DNA from: Paracnuella aquatica
Lineage (GTDB): Bacteria; Bacteroidota; Bacteroidia; Chitinophagales; Chitinophagaceae
Direction: 5' to 3'
DNA length: 64,000 nt
Assembly (NCBI RefSeq): GCF_003332885.2
Contig: NZ_QOWJ01000004.1
Location: forward strand, 186,001 to 250,000
The translations under genes were made by a program, and so were the position numbers. A model generated the notes under the pieces. That model was not told the DNA's origin, made no database searches, and saw only the letters and a list, made by a program, of their open reading frames with translations. Below are positions 1 through 9,108 of this stretch, piece after piece (position 1 is the first letter of the stretch; each line of letters begins with the position of its first letter).

Positions 1-519
1 TGCTACGGAGGGAAAATAATGACGAAACCGAAACCATGCGGGCCAAAGCAATACAATCGTAGCCAGCAACAGCAGCCTCTTATGGACTTTAGGATTTTTG
101 CGTTGCGCGAATCCTGCCCCTACAAGCATTGCAAAAATTAATGCCGTTGTAGCAATGCCAACAATTTGAGAAACTGCTGTTTCACCTAACCCTATGGACA
201 AATCCCTGTTAACTTGGAATAAGCCTGTGGGCAGCATTGTAGCCACAATCCCAAGTGCAATAAATAACCCCAAATATCCCAGCGTTTTGTGCAACCGGAA
301 GTTTCTGAATTTAACGGTAAGGGTTTGCACGAGAAAAAGAAAAACCCACCCAAATGCAAAGGCCGCATGAACATGAACGACGACAGGAATGGCCAGACTT
401 CCTTGAAAAGACGGCTTAATATAGGTTGTAAAAAAGCCGATGACAACCGCCAACAGACCTATGATGCCGAAAAGTAAGTAAAAGGAATTTTTCTTTTTCT
501 TGATAACGACCGTCATCAT
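1..519 (-). CDS. Multi-pass membrane protein of unknown function (3' end outside window)
   Basis: The frame is open from an ATG at 519 (a second ATG at 516) to the window edge, giving 173 codons with no stop. The protein starts with a short Lys-rich segment and then shows about five hydrophobic spans (roughly residues 12-32, 45-66, 78-98, 115-140 and 146-165). Histidines sit in or beside the spans (VHVHAAFAFGW, FRLHKTLGYLG, NPKVHKRLLLL), which could suggest heme or metal contact in the membrane, but that is inference. I do not recognise the family. The gene runs left out of the window, so total length and C-terminus are unknown. It is separated by about 200 bp from the LytTR regulator gene upstream. 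Confidence 0.7.
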   Translation of the reverse strand, partial: MMTVVIKKKKNSFYLLFGIIGLLAVVIGFFTTYIKPSFQGSLAIPVVVHVHAAFAFGWVFLFLVQTLTVKFRNFRLHKTLGYLGLFIALGIVATMLPTGLFQVNRDLSIGLGETAVSQIVGIATTALIFAMLVGAGFAQRKNPKVHKRLLLLATIVLLWPAWFRFRHYFPSVA

Positions 520-723
520 TGTTAGGGTACTGAATGGAGCACCCCTTTAAATATAAGCCTGTTTCTTTTTATTCAGAATGACCTGCTTGTTTTACTGTTA
601 CACTATGCGTAGATACAACCAGTCACCATTCGTAAACGTCATCCAATATCTACAACCTTTACAAGCTATAAAAAAATGCGGCAGTGTGCTCACTACTGCA
701 GCCCTACCTATCATACAATCAAA

Positions 724-1413
724 TTATTGCCTTGCCTGCTGCAGGGCCTGCACCAGGTTCTTGTGATACGCTACACTCACCGGCAGCTTTGCATTGCCCA
801 CTGTTACCAAAAAACGGTCTGCCTTTTCAATCTTGGGCACGGCCACCAAAAACGACCGGTGGATGCGCACAAAACGCTGTGCAGGCAGCCAGTTGATGGC
901 TTCGGCAAAGGTGCTGCGCGACAATACTTTGCGGTCGGCAAGCACAAAGGTTACATAGTTGCCCGTAGCCTCCAGGTACACTATTTCATCATACATCACT
1001 TTTACCTGCTCCTGTCCCGTTTTCAGGTACAGGTGATCCGATATCTCGCCGGCATTGCGGAAGTTGTACAACTCAAACGCTTTGTTGCAGGCCTTTAAAA
1101 AGCGGACTAGTGAAAATGGCTTCAACAGGTAATCAATAGCGTCCATTTCAAAAGAAGTAACGGCATGATCGCTATAAGCAGTTGTAAAAACCAGCAGCGG
1201 CTTTTTATTGAGGCTATTGTAAAAATCAATGCCTGAAATATCCGGCATTTTTATATCGAGAAATATAAGATCGATGTTTTCTTTTTGTAAATATTCCAAT
1301 GCTTGAAACGCATCTACAAAGGCAGCCTTCAACTCCAGGAAAGGCACTTTCGATGCATGCGACCGCACCACTTCCAACGCCATTGGTTCATCGTCTACCA
1401 CAATTGCTTTCAT
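724..1413 (-). CDS. LytTR-family DNA-binding response regulator
   Basis: A 229-residue response regulator. The N-terminal receiver domain (about residues 1-118) has the acidic pair D7/D8, the phospho-acceptor D53 in FLDIKMP, T77/T78 and K98 in YLLKPF. The C-terminal half (about 130-229) is a LytTR DNA-binding domain, with typical segments such as YLEATGNYVTF and FVRIHRSFLV. It starts 12 bp after the stop of the LytS-type kinase gene, so the two form one two-component operon. The kinase would phosphorylate D53 and the regulator would then bind promoters with its beta-type LytTR fold. The target genes cannot be read from the sequence. Confidence 0.93.
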   Translation of the reverse strand: MKAIVVDDEPMALEVVRSHASKVPFLELKAAFVDAFQALEYLQKENIDLIFLDIKMPDISGIDFYNSLNKKPLLVFTTAYSDHAVTSFEMDAIDYLLKPFSLVRFLKACNKAFELYNFRNAGEISDHLYLKTGQEQVKVMYDEIVYLEATGNYVTFVLADRKVLSRSTFAEAINWLPAQRFVRIHRSFLVAVPKIEKADRFLVTVGNAKLPVSVAYHKNLVQALQQARQ

Positions 1414-1425
1414 ACTGCCGCTGTA

Positions 1426-2961
1426 TTATTTACCTAAGTTAACAATGAGGTGCACAAAAAAATCATTGGGTGTTTCCCGCACCACCAGTTCGTGGCGGTT
1501 GGGATACAACAGTTGCAACCGCTGCCGCACATTTACCAGGCCAATTCCATTGTTGGTTTTTTCAGGATCGTGTTGCGGCCGCTGGTGCTTGCTGTTGTAC
1601 ACATCAAAATAAAGCTCCGAACCTTTCAGCTCCAGCGAAATTTTGATGTACGATTCTTCGCGCAGGCTGATGCCGTGCTTGAACGCGTTTTCGATAAAAG
1701 GAATCAGGAGCATCGGCGCAATCTGCACCAGGGGGTTGATCTCTTCCGGTATCGACACCTGAATGCGGATGCTGGGGCTGGCATCGGTGCGCAGCCGCTG
1801 CAGGCTTACATAGTTTTCGAGGTATTCAATTTCACGGGTCAGTGCAATTTTTTCTTGCATGTTTTCGAGCAGCATAAATCGCATCATGTCACCCAGTTTT
1901 TGTACCCCCTCGCCGGTGCGGTCAGCGCCTTCCTGTATGGCGGTTCCATACAATGTATTGAGCGCATTGAAGAGGAAATGCGGGTTGATCTGCGACCGCA
2001 AAAAATCGAGGCTTGCAGTCGATTGCCCCAACTCTGTTTTTAGTGCATACAATTCTTCGTTGCCTTTCATTTGCCGCTTAAAAAGTATCCACACGGCGGG
2101 CCCCACAATCAGGAATTGCAAAAAGCCATTGAACAGGCCAATGCTCATGCCTCTTTCCGCATCATCACTCACCGCCGACAGCAACAAACCCGGTAGCAAG
2201 AAGCATAAAAAGCCAAGTACAAAAGTGCACAGGATGTAAAAGCGAATGGGCTTTTTGCGGCGCAATGCTTTTGGTATAATCACATTAAAACCGAGGTAGT
2301 AAAACAGCAAGGCACAGGGCACGGCAATCACCCATAATTGAAACAAAACCATCACCCTTGTTGCCGCCAAGAAAATGGCCATGATGATCCAGAGCGCCGC
2401 GGCAATCATCCATTCGCGGTTTACAAACCGCGATTTAAAATTGCTTTCGCGCAGGCGGCCAAATACCCGCAACCCAGTGTAGCGTAGCATGGTGTACCCT
2501 ACAAACAACAACAACAGCCGGAAGGTGTATAAAAAGCTTAATTGCCACAAGTTGTTTTGCACCGCCTTTTCGCTGGTCATGGTGTAAAACATGTAAAACT
2601 TGAGGTAGTAATTTGTAAAAAAGATCACCAACGCTACGGCCAGCACTATTACTGCAGCCCATGCTGCATGCACCCCAGCCCGTTCGCCGCGGATGATTGC
2701 CGGCACCAGTTTAAAGTTGAGGGCAATGAATGCCGCAAACAGCACAATGTAGCGTATGAGCAACGGCAGCAGGTAATGCTGGTAATAATTAAACGGCGCA
2801 CCTGCTGCCTCAAACATGCCCCTATTGGGAGCCCAGGCATGCTGTGGCAATTCATCAAATGCAGGCGCCATGAACGTGATGGCCATCAGGATAAAAATGG
2901 CGGAGAACACCCACAATTCAATGGCGGAGAAACGGTCCAGTTTCATGTCTTTGTACTTCAT
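1426..2961 (-). CDS. LytS-type membrane sensor histidine kinase
   Basis: About 511 residues from the ATG at 2961; another ATG lies at 2946, and a TTG further upstream is less likely. The first 300 residues hold about eight hydrophobic spans with no recognisable extracytoplasmic sensor domain. Then follows the His_kinase (PF06580) signature INPHFLFNALNTL, with the phospho-acceptor His near residue 329, and an ATPase domain with the N-box PFIENAFKHG and the glycine loop NNGIGLVNVRQRL. This is the usual partner of LytTR regulators in Bacteroidota, and the regulator gene follows after 12 bp. The signal is unknown; the large membrane region may sense membrane state or a small hydrophobic ligand. 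Confidence 0.92.
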   Translation of the reverse strand: MKYKDMKLDRFSAIELWVFSAIFILMAITFMAPAFDELPQHAWAPNRGMFEAAGAPFNYYQHYLLPLLIRYIVLFAAFIALNFKLVPAIIRGERAGVHAAWAAVIVLAVALVIFFTNYYLKFYMFYTMTSEKAVQNNLWQLSFLYTFRLLLLFVGYTMLRYTGLRVFGRLRESNFKSRFVNREWMIAAALWIIMAIFLAATRVMVLFQLWVIAVPCALLFYYLGFNVIIPKALRRKKPIRFYILCTFVLGFLCFLLPGLLLSAVSDDAERGMSIGLFNGFLQFLIVGPAVWILFKRQMKGNEELYALKTELGQSTASLDFLRSQINPHFLFNALNTLYGTAIQEGADRTGEGVQKLGDMMRFMLLENMQEKIALTREIEYLENYVSLQRLRTDASPSIRIQVSIPEEINPLVQIAPMLLIPFIENAFKHGISLREESYIKISLELKGSELYFDVYNSKHQRPQHDPEKTNNGIGLVNVRQRLQLLYPNRHELVVRETPNDFFVHLIVNLGK

Positions 2962-3196
2962 AGCGTAAAAATGTACCTGCAATATCTAACGGGTCCGCTC
3001 CATTGCGTTGTGCAATGTGACGGGACCGCCACTTTGTGTGACGGATCCGGCAAAAACCACAACGGCCTTTGACCACTAAAGCAAATTTTTTTTACAACAG
3101 TTTACCGCCCCAATATCACGGTTACATTTTTACGCATTCCTGAAACGATACCAACCGGATCGCCCCGTGTTATTTAATAGCGATCCGATGCGCAAC

Positions 3197-4090
3197 TCAA
3201 CTGGGCACACCCCGCGAAGCGGCATACAACTCGTACCAATCCTGGTGGTCCAGTTCAATAGCAAATGCTTCAGCAATATGGCGGATGCGTTGCTCTTCAA
3301 TCGTTCCGATCAGGGGCAAAGCGCCCAGTTTTACCAGCCACGCCACTGCAAGGGATTCGATGCTGCAATTGTAGCGCACACTTACCTGCCGCAGTTTATC
3401 CTGCACATGCAGCGCCAGTATATCGGCCCCGTTGGCAATGCGGCCACCTGCCAGCGGTGCCGATGCCAGCGGCCGCATGTAGCGCTGCCTGATGTAATCG
3501 AGCTGGCCGTTGTCCAGCGCCGTAGTGTTCAGCAGATTCAGTTCAATATGGTTGGTAACAATAGGTATGTTGAGGTAAGAAGCCAGCAACTGATGCTGAA
3601 ACACTGAAAAGTTGACGATGCCGATATTTTTGATTTTACCCGAATTGCGCAATTGTTCCAGCGCCAGTGCTGTTTCTTCGAGGTTGCTCAAGGGGTCGAG
3701 GTGGTTGAGTAAAAAAATATCGATGTAATCGGTACGCAGCTTGCGCAGCGATGCTTCGGCGCTTTGTATGATGTGCTTGCGCGATGTATCGTAATGTTTG
3801 ATGCGTACATCGGGCTGGCTGGCGTGCGGCACCCGCAACCCGCACTTGGTGAACAGCACCACATCTTCGCGGCGAAACGAGCCTTGCGCCATCAGGTTGC
3901 CAAACATTTCTTCGCAGCCATAGTTGCCATAAATATCGGCGTGGTCAAAACCGTTGATGCCCAGCTCCAGGCACAGGTTTACCACCCGCTCCATCGTGGC
4001 GGGTGCATTCGATACTTCATTCCACCGGTAAAATCCATACACGGCCTGCGAAACCTTTGGGCCCGCGTCGCTTAGAAAAACTTGCTGCAT
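3197..4090 (-). CDS. Aldo/keto reductase (YdhF-like)
   Basis: A 297-residue NAD(P)H-dependent oxidoreductase of the aldo/keto reductase superfamily. The tetrad is visible as D49 and Y54 in FDHADIYGNY, K82 in VVLFTKCGL and H130 in LLNHLDP. Other family landmarks are SLRKLRTDYIDIFLLN, GKIKNIGIVNFS and the C-terminal LIGTIEEQRI segment for NADPH phosphate binding. Its closest look-alike is E. coli YdhF. The gene appears to be monocistronic, with 235 bp to the kinase gene downstream and 278 bp to the esterase gene upstream. The substrate cannot be told from sequence. Confidence 0.9.
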   Translation of the reverse strand: MQQVFLSDAGPKVSQAVYGFYRWNEVSNAPATMERVVNLCLELGINGFDHADIYGNYGCEEMFGNLMAQGSFRREDVVLFTKCGLRVPHASQPDVRIKHYDTSRKHIIQSAEASLRKLRTDYIDIFLLNHLDPLSNLEETALALEQLRNSGKIKNIGIVNFSVFQHQLLASYLNIPIVTNHIELNLLNTTALDNGQLDYIRQRYMRPLASAPLAGGRIANGADILALHVQDKLRQVSVRYNCSIESLAVAWLVKLGALPLIGTIEEQRIRHIAEAFAIELDHQDWYELYAASRGVPS

Positions 4091-4265
4091 ACAATGTTGT
4101 TTATTCAGAGGGTTCTAATATACCACAGTTTATTCATCGGCGGCGCCGCAACGCCTGATCAACAACAGCAGACTTATTTTTTTTACCGGCAACAACACTT
4201 CGATGCAGCTTTACTTGCGACGCTCCGTTCATCGTTCTGCGCTTTGTGCAGCGTTGATTGCCTTA

Positions 4266-4306
4266 TAAAAAAAGGCACCGCATTTAATGTGCAGTGCCCC
4301 TTTTTA
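4266..4306 (-). terminator. Intrinsic terminator after the carboxylesterase gene
   Basis: On the minus strand a GC-containing stem (GGCAC paired with GTGCC, with further pairing in the loop) is followed by seven T residues at 4267-4273. It lies about 60 bp past the esterase stop codon. Confidence 0.7.
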
Positions 4307-4368
4307 AAATGCTTATGCGAGCTACTAACCTATCAAATTGATGAACGACATTTCTTAAAAAACAGGTC

Positions 4369-5979
4369 CTAATTTTTATCCATAAACAGGTAGCGGCCGC
4401 GGTGTTGTTCGGGCTCCACCCTTGTGTTTACATCTATGTGCAGCACAGGCACCGGTGTGGCACTGCTGGTAGCGGGCCATTGCGCCAAACCCTTTCCGTT
4501 CGGATTGCCGGTTTTTACAAAGTTGGCAAAATACTCCTGCATCGTTTTCGAAACCTTGTAGTCCTCGGCTTTCCATGCATACACTTTATTGGTAGCGAGG
4601 TTGCCCATAGCATACTCTATTTCAGCCGAATGCACCGCGCCTTTTGCAGCTGGCTGCGGAGTAGCCGCTGCATTGCGCTGCACGCCACCGGCAAGGCCCG
4701 GAGCTGCATTACCCATTTCGGGAACCATCTCGGGGCGGGGCCGCTCGTAGCGATAGCGGTACACCGGCTTGGCCGCGGTTTGCGCATGCAGGTCGGCCCA
4801 CTTCCAGGTGCTGTATGCAATAAAGCGGTCGCCTGCCAGGTCGGTGGCCACCGCCTCTACATCGGCGTCGGTTGCCGGGTTGTACACTTGCAACACTTCA
4901 GCTGCTTTATCGGCATACAGCTTTTGCACTGCTTTTGTAAAGTTTTCCTTCGTCAGCGCCTCGTTGCCCATCACCATGCGGTAGTTCATTTCCTCACTGT
5001 TCCAGCCCACCAGCAGCGGCACTTTTGCCTGTTCGCCTTTTTCAAAAGTGCGCATTGGATTTTCTGTAAAAAAATAGCCATCAATTGTGCGGTTGAACCG
5101 GAAGGGACCAAACTGCGTAGAAGCCTGCAAAAGCGCATCGGCGGGTACGGCCCGCAATGCTGCCAGCGAATTGGCTTTTAACGCCTGCGCAAAAGCAACG
5201 CCAGTTTCCTCGCCTTCTTTCAACGGCACCGCCGGCAGCGCACCCAGTATAGATCCGCTTTCGCCAATGGCACCGGCAATGAGGTGGCGCGACAAGGGCG
5301 AAACCATTTGTGCACTTACTGAAATAGAACCGGCCGATTCACCGGCGATGGTCACTTTTTTTGGATCGCCGCCAAAGGCCGCAATATTTTGTTGCACCCA
5401 TTTCAGCGCGGCCGCCTGGTCGAGCAGGCCATAGTTTCCCGAACCTTTATACGCCGCTTCCTGGCTCAGCTCGGGGTGGGCCATAAAACCGAAAGCACCC
5501 AGGCGGTAGTTTACCGTAAGCGCTACCATGCCCTTAGTAGCCATGCTTTCGCCATCGTAGCGCGGCTCCGATCCATCGCCGGCCACAAAGCCACCGCCGT
5601 AGAAATAAACCAGCACGGGCAGGAGTTCCTTGCCTTTTTGTTGCGGCGCCCACACGTTCAGGTACAGGCAGTCTTCGCTCATGCCATTGGAGCGAAAACC
5701 CATATCGCCAAAAATTGGTGCCTGCATGGCCCGCGGACCAAACTGGTCTGCCTTGCGAACGCCCTGCCAGGGCGCAACAGGCTGCGGCTCACGCCAGCGC
5801 AGGTTGCCTACCGGCGGCGCAGCAAACGGTACGCCTTTAAACGAGCGGACGCCACTTTTTTCCAGCGTGCCTTCCACCACACCGCTGGCGGTTTTTACCT
5901 GTAGTGCAGACGTTTTGCTTTGTGCCATTGCCGGGAAAATTAAGGGGACTAGGAGGAGTGAAACAAGGATTTTTTTCAT
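4369..5979 (-). CDS. Secreted type-B carboxylesterase (PnbA-like)
   Basis: A 536-residue alpha/beta-hydrolase of the carboxylesterase B family (PF00135). I chose the ATG at 5979 because it begins a clean signal peptide ending near PAMAQ; an ATG three codons upstream is also possible. The catalytic serine is S215 in GESAGS, the oxyanion segment is FYGGGFVAG, and the late histidine lies in HSAEIEYAMGN. Length and motif order match PnbA-like esterases of Bacteroidota. It would hydrolyse esters in the periplasm or outside the cell. It is divergent from the sugar-modifying cluster that starts at 6203, so it could deacylate a substrate of those enzymes, but that is only suggested by position. Confidence 0.93.
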   Translation of the reverse strand: MKKILVSLLLVPLIFPAMAQSKTSALQVKTASGVVEGTLEKSGVRSFKGVPFAAPPVGNLRWREPQPVAPWQGVRKADQFGPRAMQAPIFGDMGFRSNGMSEDCLYLNVWAPQQKGKELLPVLVYFYGGGFVAGDGSEPRYDGESMATKGMVALTVNYRLGAFGFMAHPELSQEAAYKGSGNYGLLDQAAALKWVQQNIAAFGGDPKKVTIAGESAGSISVSAQMVSPLSRHLIAGAIGESGSILGALPAVPLKEGEETGVAFAQALKANSLAALRAVPADALLQASTQFGPFRFNRTIDGYFFTENPMRTFEKGEQAKVPLLVGWNSEEMNYRMVMGNEALTKENFTKAVQKLYADKAAEVLQVYNPATDADVEAVATDLAGDRFIAYSTWKWADLHAQTAAKPVYRYRYERPRPEMVPEMGNAAPGLAGGVQRNAAATPQPAAKGAVHSAEIEYAMGNLATNKVYAWKAEDYKVSKTMQEYFANFVKTGNPNGKGLAQWPATSSATPVPVLHIDVNTRVEPEQHRGRYLFMDKN

Positions 5980-6202
5980 AACAATCATTTGGCAAGTTCA
6001 ATGCGTTTATTTTACACAATCTAAAAATAAATCGGCAACCGGTTCCAGATTTTCATATTGCCGGGCACCGGAGCAAATACCGGTTTTGCAGGATGTCGTG
6101 CAGTCTTTGTGCAAATTTCATCGGCCACATTCCTGTTTATGTAAAACGATTGCGGTATTTTCAAAACTTCAAGTAACACCCCTTGCAAAACCTCTTGCCA
6201 TA

Positions 6203-7594
6203 ATGAACAAAAGATTCTTTTTGTGGGCCGTTGTATTGTGCACATTGAGCGCCGCAGCGCACCAACCCGGCCTTGCCCAATGGAAGCCGCTCTTTAACGG
6301 GAAAGACCTCTCCGGCTGGAAACAACTGAATGGAAAAGCCAAGTACACCATTGAGCGGGGCGAAATTGTAGGTACCACAGTTTTTGGCGAGCCCAATTCG
6401 TTTTTAGCCACCGAACGAGACTACGGCGATTTTGTGCTGGAATTGGAGTATAAAGTGGACAGCACGATGAACTCCGGCGTACAGTTTCGCAGCCTCAGCA
6501 AACCCGATTACCAAGCCGGCCGGGTGCATGGTTACCAGTTTGAAATTGATCCCTCACGGCGCAGGTGGACCGGTGGCATTTATGACGAAGCCCGCCGCGA
6601 CTGGCTGTACCCGATGGACCTGAACCCCGCTGCCAAAGCGGCTTTTAAACAAGGCCAATGGAATAAACTGCGGGTGGAATGCATCGGCAACCATATCCGC
6701 ACATTCGTCAACGGCGTGCCCGCTGCCTATGTCATTGACGATGTTACGCCCAGTGGTTTTATTGCGCTGCAGGTGCACTCCATTGGCAACAAAGCCGACG
6801 AAGGCCGGCAGATCCGATGGCGCAACATCCGCATTCAAACGGAAGGGCTAAAGCAGCATCCTTCGGACAATATTTTCGTGGTGAACCTCCTGCCCAACCA
6901 ACTTTCGGAGCAAGAGCAAAAGAACGGCGTGAGCCTGCTATGGGATGGCAAAACCACCACCGGTTGGCGTGGTGCGCATAAACCTGCATTTCCGGCAAAA
7001 GGCTGGGAAATAAAGAACGGCGAGCTGAACGTACAGCCATCGGGCGGCGCCGAAAGCCAGAACGGCGGCGACATCATTACCGAAAAACAATACAGCGCTT
7101 TTGTGCTGCAATTTGATTTTAAACTATCGGAAGGGGCCAACAGCGGCGTGAAATATTTTGTTACAGAAAAAGAACAGTCCGGCGCATCGGCTATTGGGTT
7201 GGAGTACCAGGTGCTGGATGATGCCAAACACCCCGATGCAAAACTCGGCGCCGCCAACAACCGTACGCTTGCTTCGCTGTACGATTTGATTCCATCGAAC
7301 CGTGAGCCCCGTGCCCGCCGCAAGATTGGCGAATGGAACCGCGGCATGGTGGTGGTGTACCCCAACAACCGTGTGGAGCACTGGCTGAACGGCTGGAAAG
7401 TGCTGGAATACCAACGCGGCACACCGCTGTACGATGCATTGGTGGCCCGCAGCAAATATGCGCAGTGGCAGGCCTTTGGCATGGCGCCCAGCGGACACAT
7501 ACTGTTGCAGGATCACGGTGATAAAGTATCGTACCGCAGTATTAAAATAAAAGAACTCAAACCCGGCGATGAGCCGCAATGCAACTGCCAATAA
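6203..7594 (+). CDS. Tandem DUF1080 (3-keto-disaccharide hydrolase-like) exported protein
   Basis: A 463-residue protein from the ATG at 6203. This start gives a signal peptide (MNKRFFLWAVVLCTLSAAAH); the frame is open further upstream but without signal-like sequence. Two DUF1080/PF06439 jelly-roll domains follow: about 22-215, opening with FNGKDLSGWKQL, and about 232-463, opening with LWDGKTTTGWRG. Each has the family pattern of a DFVLELEYKV-type strand, an NSGV segment and a late strand resembling VHSIGNKADEGRQIRWRNI. PF06439 proteins include hydrolases acting on 3-keto-glycosides. The next gene encodes a Tat-exported Gfo/Idh/MocA oxidoreductase, which could make the 3-keto substrate. A tandem copy of the domain in one chain is less usual than the single-domain form. 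Confidence 0.9.
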   Translation: MNKRFFLWAVVLCTLSAAAHQPGLAQWKPLFNGKDLSGWKQLNGKAKYTIERGEIVGTTVFGEPNSFLATERDYGDFVLELEYKVDSTMNSGVQFRSLSKPDYQAGRVHGYQFEIDPSRRRWTGGIYDEARRDWLYPMDLNPAAKAAFKQGQWNKLRVECIGNHIRTFVNGVPAAYVIDDVTPSGFIALQVHSIGNKADEGRQIRWRNIRIQTEGLKQHPSDNIFVVNLLPNQLSEQEQKNGVSLLWDGKTTTGWRGAHKPAFPAKGWEIKNGELNVQPSGGAESQNGGDIITEKQYSAFVLQFDFKLSEGANSGVKYFVTEKEQSGASAIGLEYQVLDDAKHPDAKLGAANNRTLASLYDLIPSNREPRARRKIGEWNRGMVVVYPNNRVEHWLNGWKVLEYQRGTPLYDALVARSKYAQWQAFGMAPSGHILLQDHGDKVSYRSIKIKELKPGDEPQCNCQ

Positions 7595-7678
7595 AAGTCA
7601 AAAGTTAAAAGGCAAAAGCAAAAAGTAAGCACTTCTAGTTTACAATCACTTTTGGGTTTTGACTTTTCACTTTTGCCC
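7593..7678. repeat. Inverted word repeat (AAAAGTCAAAAG type)
   Basis: The spacer between the DUF1080 and oxidoreductase genes holds the word run AAAGTCAAAAGTTAAAAGG (7593-7626). Its approximate reverse complement, a TTTTGACTTTTCACTTTTG run, lies at 7648-7678. The two arms can fold into a long, imperfect AT-rich hairpin. Similar word-built spacers occur elsewhere in the window. Confidence 0.6.
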
Positions 7679-7711
7679 TATCATTCCATTACAATTCTAA
7701 AAACACTTTGT

Positions 7712-9067
7712 ATGTCTTCCCGCAGAGATTTTATAAAAAAAACCGCCAAGGCAACCGCAGGTGTGTACATCGGCACCATGGGTTTTTCGGCAAAAAGCTA
7801 TGCCCGCATTTTGGGCGCTAATGACCGGGTAAATGTAGGCGTGGTTGGCTACTCCGACCGTTTTCGGCAAACACTCCTGCCTTGCTTTTTGCACCACAAC
7901 AAAGAACTGAATTTCGACATCATTGGCGTGTCGGACATTTGGAAGCTGCGCCGCGAGGAAGGCAGTGCATTTTTAAAAACACAGGTGGGCCACGATGTGC
8001 AGGCTTATGTAAACAATGATGAACTGTACCGCAACAAGGACCTCGATGCGGTGATCATTGCCACCGCCGATTTCCAGCATGCGCTGCACACGGTTGAGGC
8101 GATTAAGGCCAACTGCGACGTGTATTGCGAAAAGCCTTTTGCCGAAACGATGGACGATGCGAATGCTGCATTAAAAGCGGTAAAAGCCTCGAAACACATT
8201 GTGCAGATCGGGTCGCAGCGGCGCAGCGGCGGCAACTATAAAAAAGCGGCCGAGTTCATCCAAAGCGGCAAGTTTGGCCCCATTACCATGGTAGAACTTA
8301 CCTGGAACGTGAATCAGCCCGGACGCTGGCGCAGGCCCGGATTGCTCGATAAAATAAGAGAGCAGGACACCGACTGGAAGCGCTATCTGATGAACCGCCC
8401 ATTTGAAGCATGGGACCCACGCAAATACCTCGAGTTTCGCCTGTTCTGGCCGTATTCATCGGGTCTGCCCGGCCAGTGGATGAGCCACCAGATCGATACC
8501 GTACATTGGTTCAGCGGGCTGAACCACCCACGCAGCGTGGTGGCCAACGGTGGCATTTATATGTGGAAAGACGGGCGCCGCAACTGGGATACGATGACAG
8601 CTGTTTTTGATTATGGCCCCGACAATGATGCAACCAAAGGATTCCAGGTAACCTTTGCTTCGCGTATGCATAACGGTGATGAACGACCCGCGGAATTGTA
8701 TTTCTCCAATGGCGGCGAACTGAACCTGATCACCAACCGCGTATCACCCACCGGTGGGCTGCGCGAAGGCCATGCCTCGGCCATGAACATGCAACCCAAC
8801 CTGTTGCCCGAAATGAGCCTGGCGGTGGAAGAAGCCAAAGTAATTGCTTCGGCCAACACTGGCGGCGACTCGCTGAGCAGTGCGCATATGCGCAACTGGA
8901 TGGAATGCGTTCGCAGCCGGCAGCAACCCAATGCACCGGTGGAAGCAGGCTACAACCATTCCGTTGCCACCATCATGACCAACGCAGCAGTGCGCTCCGG
9001 CAAAAAAGCAACCTTTGATGCCAAGAGCGGACAGGTGCTGGTGGATGGTAAGCCGTTCCGCTATTAA
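7712..9067 (+). CDS. Tat-exported Gfo/Idh/MocA family oxidoreductase
   Basis: 451 residues from the ATG at 7712. This start places a twin-arginine motif (SSRRDFIKK) at the N-terminus, followed by a hydrophobic stretch. The nucleotide-binding fold begins at VNVGVVGYSDR. The family's conserved DAVIIATADFQHA strand and the EKPF lysine motif (DVYCEKPFAETMDDA) are present, and the C-terminal alpha/beta domain includes HQIDTVHWFSG. Such enzymes oxidise or reduce sugar hydroxyls with tightly bound NAD(P). A periplasmic location fits a role in making 3-keto sugars beside the DUF1080 protein. It starts 117 bp after that gene on the same strand and is followed after 41 bp by the PmoA-like gene, suggesting one operon. 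Confidence 0.9.
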   Translation: MSSRRDFIKKTAKATAGVYIGTMGFSAKSYARILGANDRVNVGVVGYSDRFRQTLLPCFLHHNKELNFDIIGVSDIWKLRREEGSAFLKTQVGHDVQAYVNNDELYRNKDLDAVIIATADFQHALHTVEAIKANCDVYCEKPFAETMDDANAALKAVKASKHIVQIGSQRRSGGNYKKAAEFIQSGKFGPITMVELTWNVNQPGRWRRPGLLDKIREQDTDWKRYLMNRPFEAWDPRKYLEFRLFWPYSSGLPGQWMSHQIDTVHWFSGLNHPRSVVANGGIYMWKDGRRNWDTMTAVFDYGPDNDATKGFQVTFASRMHNGDERPAELYFSNGGELNLITNRVSPTGGLREGHASAMNMQPNLLPEMSLAVEEAKVIASANTGGDSLSSAHMRNWMECVRSRQQPNAPVEAGYNHSVATIMTNAAVRSGKKATFDAKSGQVLVDGKPFRY

Positions 9068-9108
9068 TCGATGCATCTTTTTCTTGCACCAACTTTTGCT
9101 TTTGCCAA

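Noticed and set aside
5630-6202. Longer start for the tandem DUF1080 protein
   Set aside because: The upstream part is antisense to the esterase gene and the divergent promoter region; the ATG at 6203 starts a proper signal peptide.
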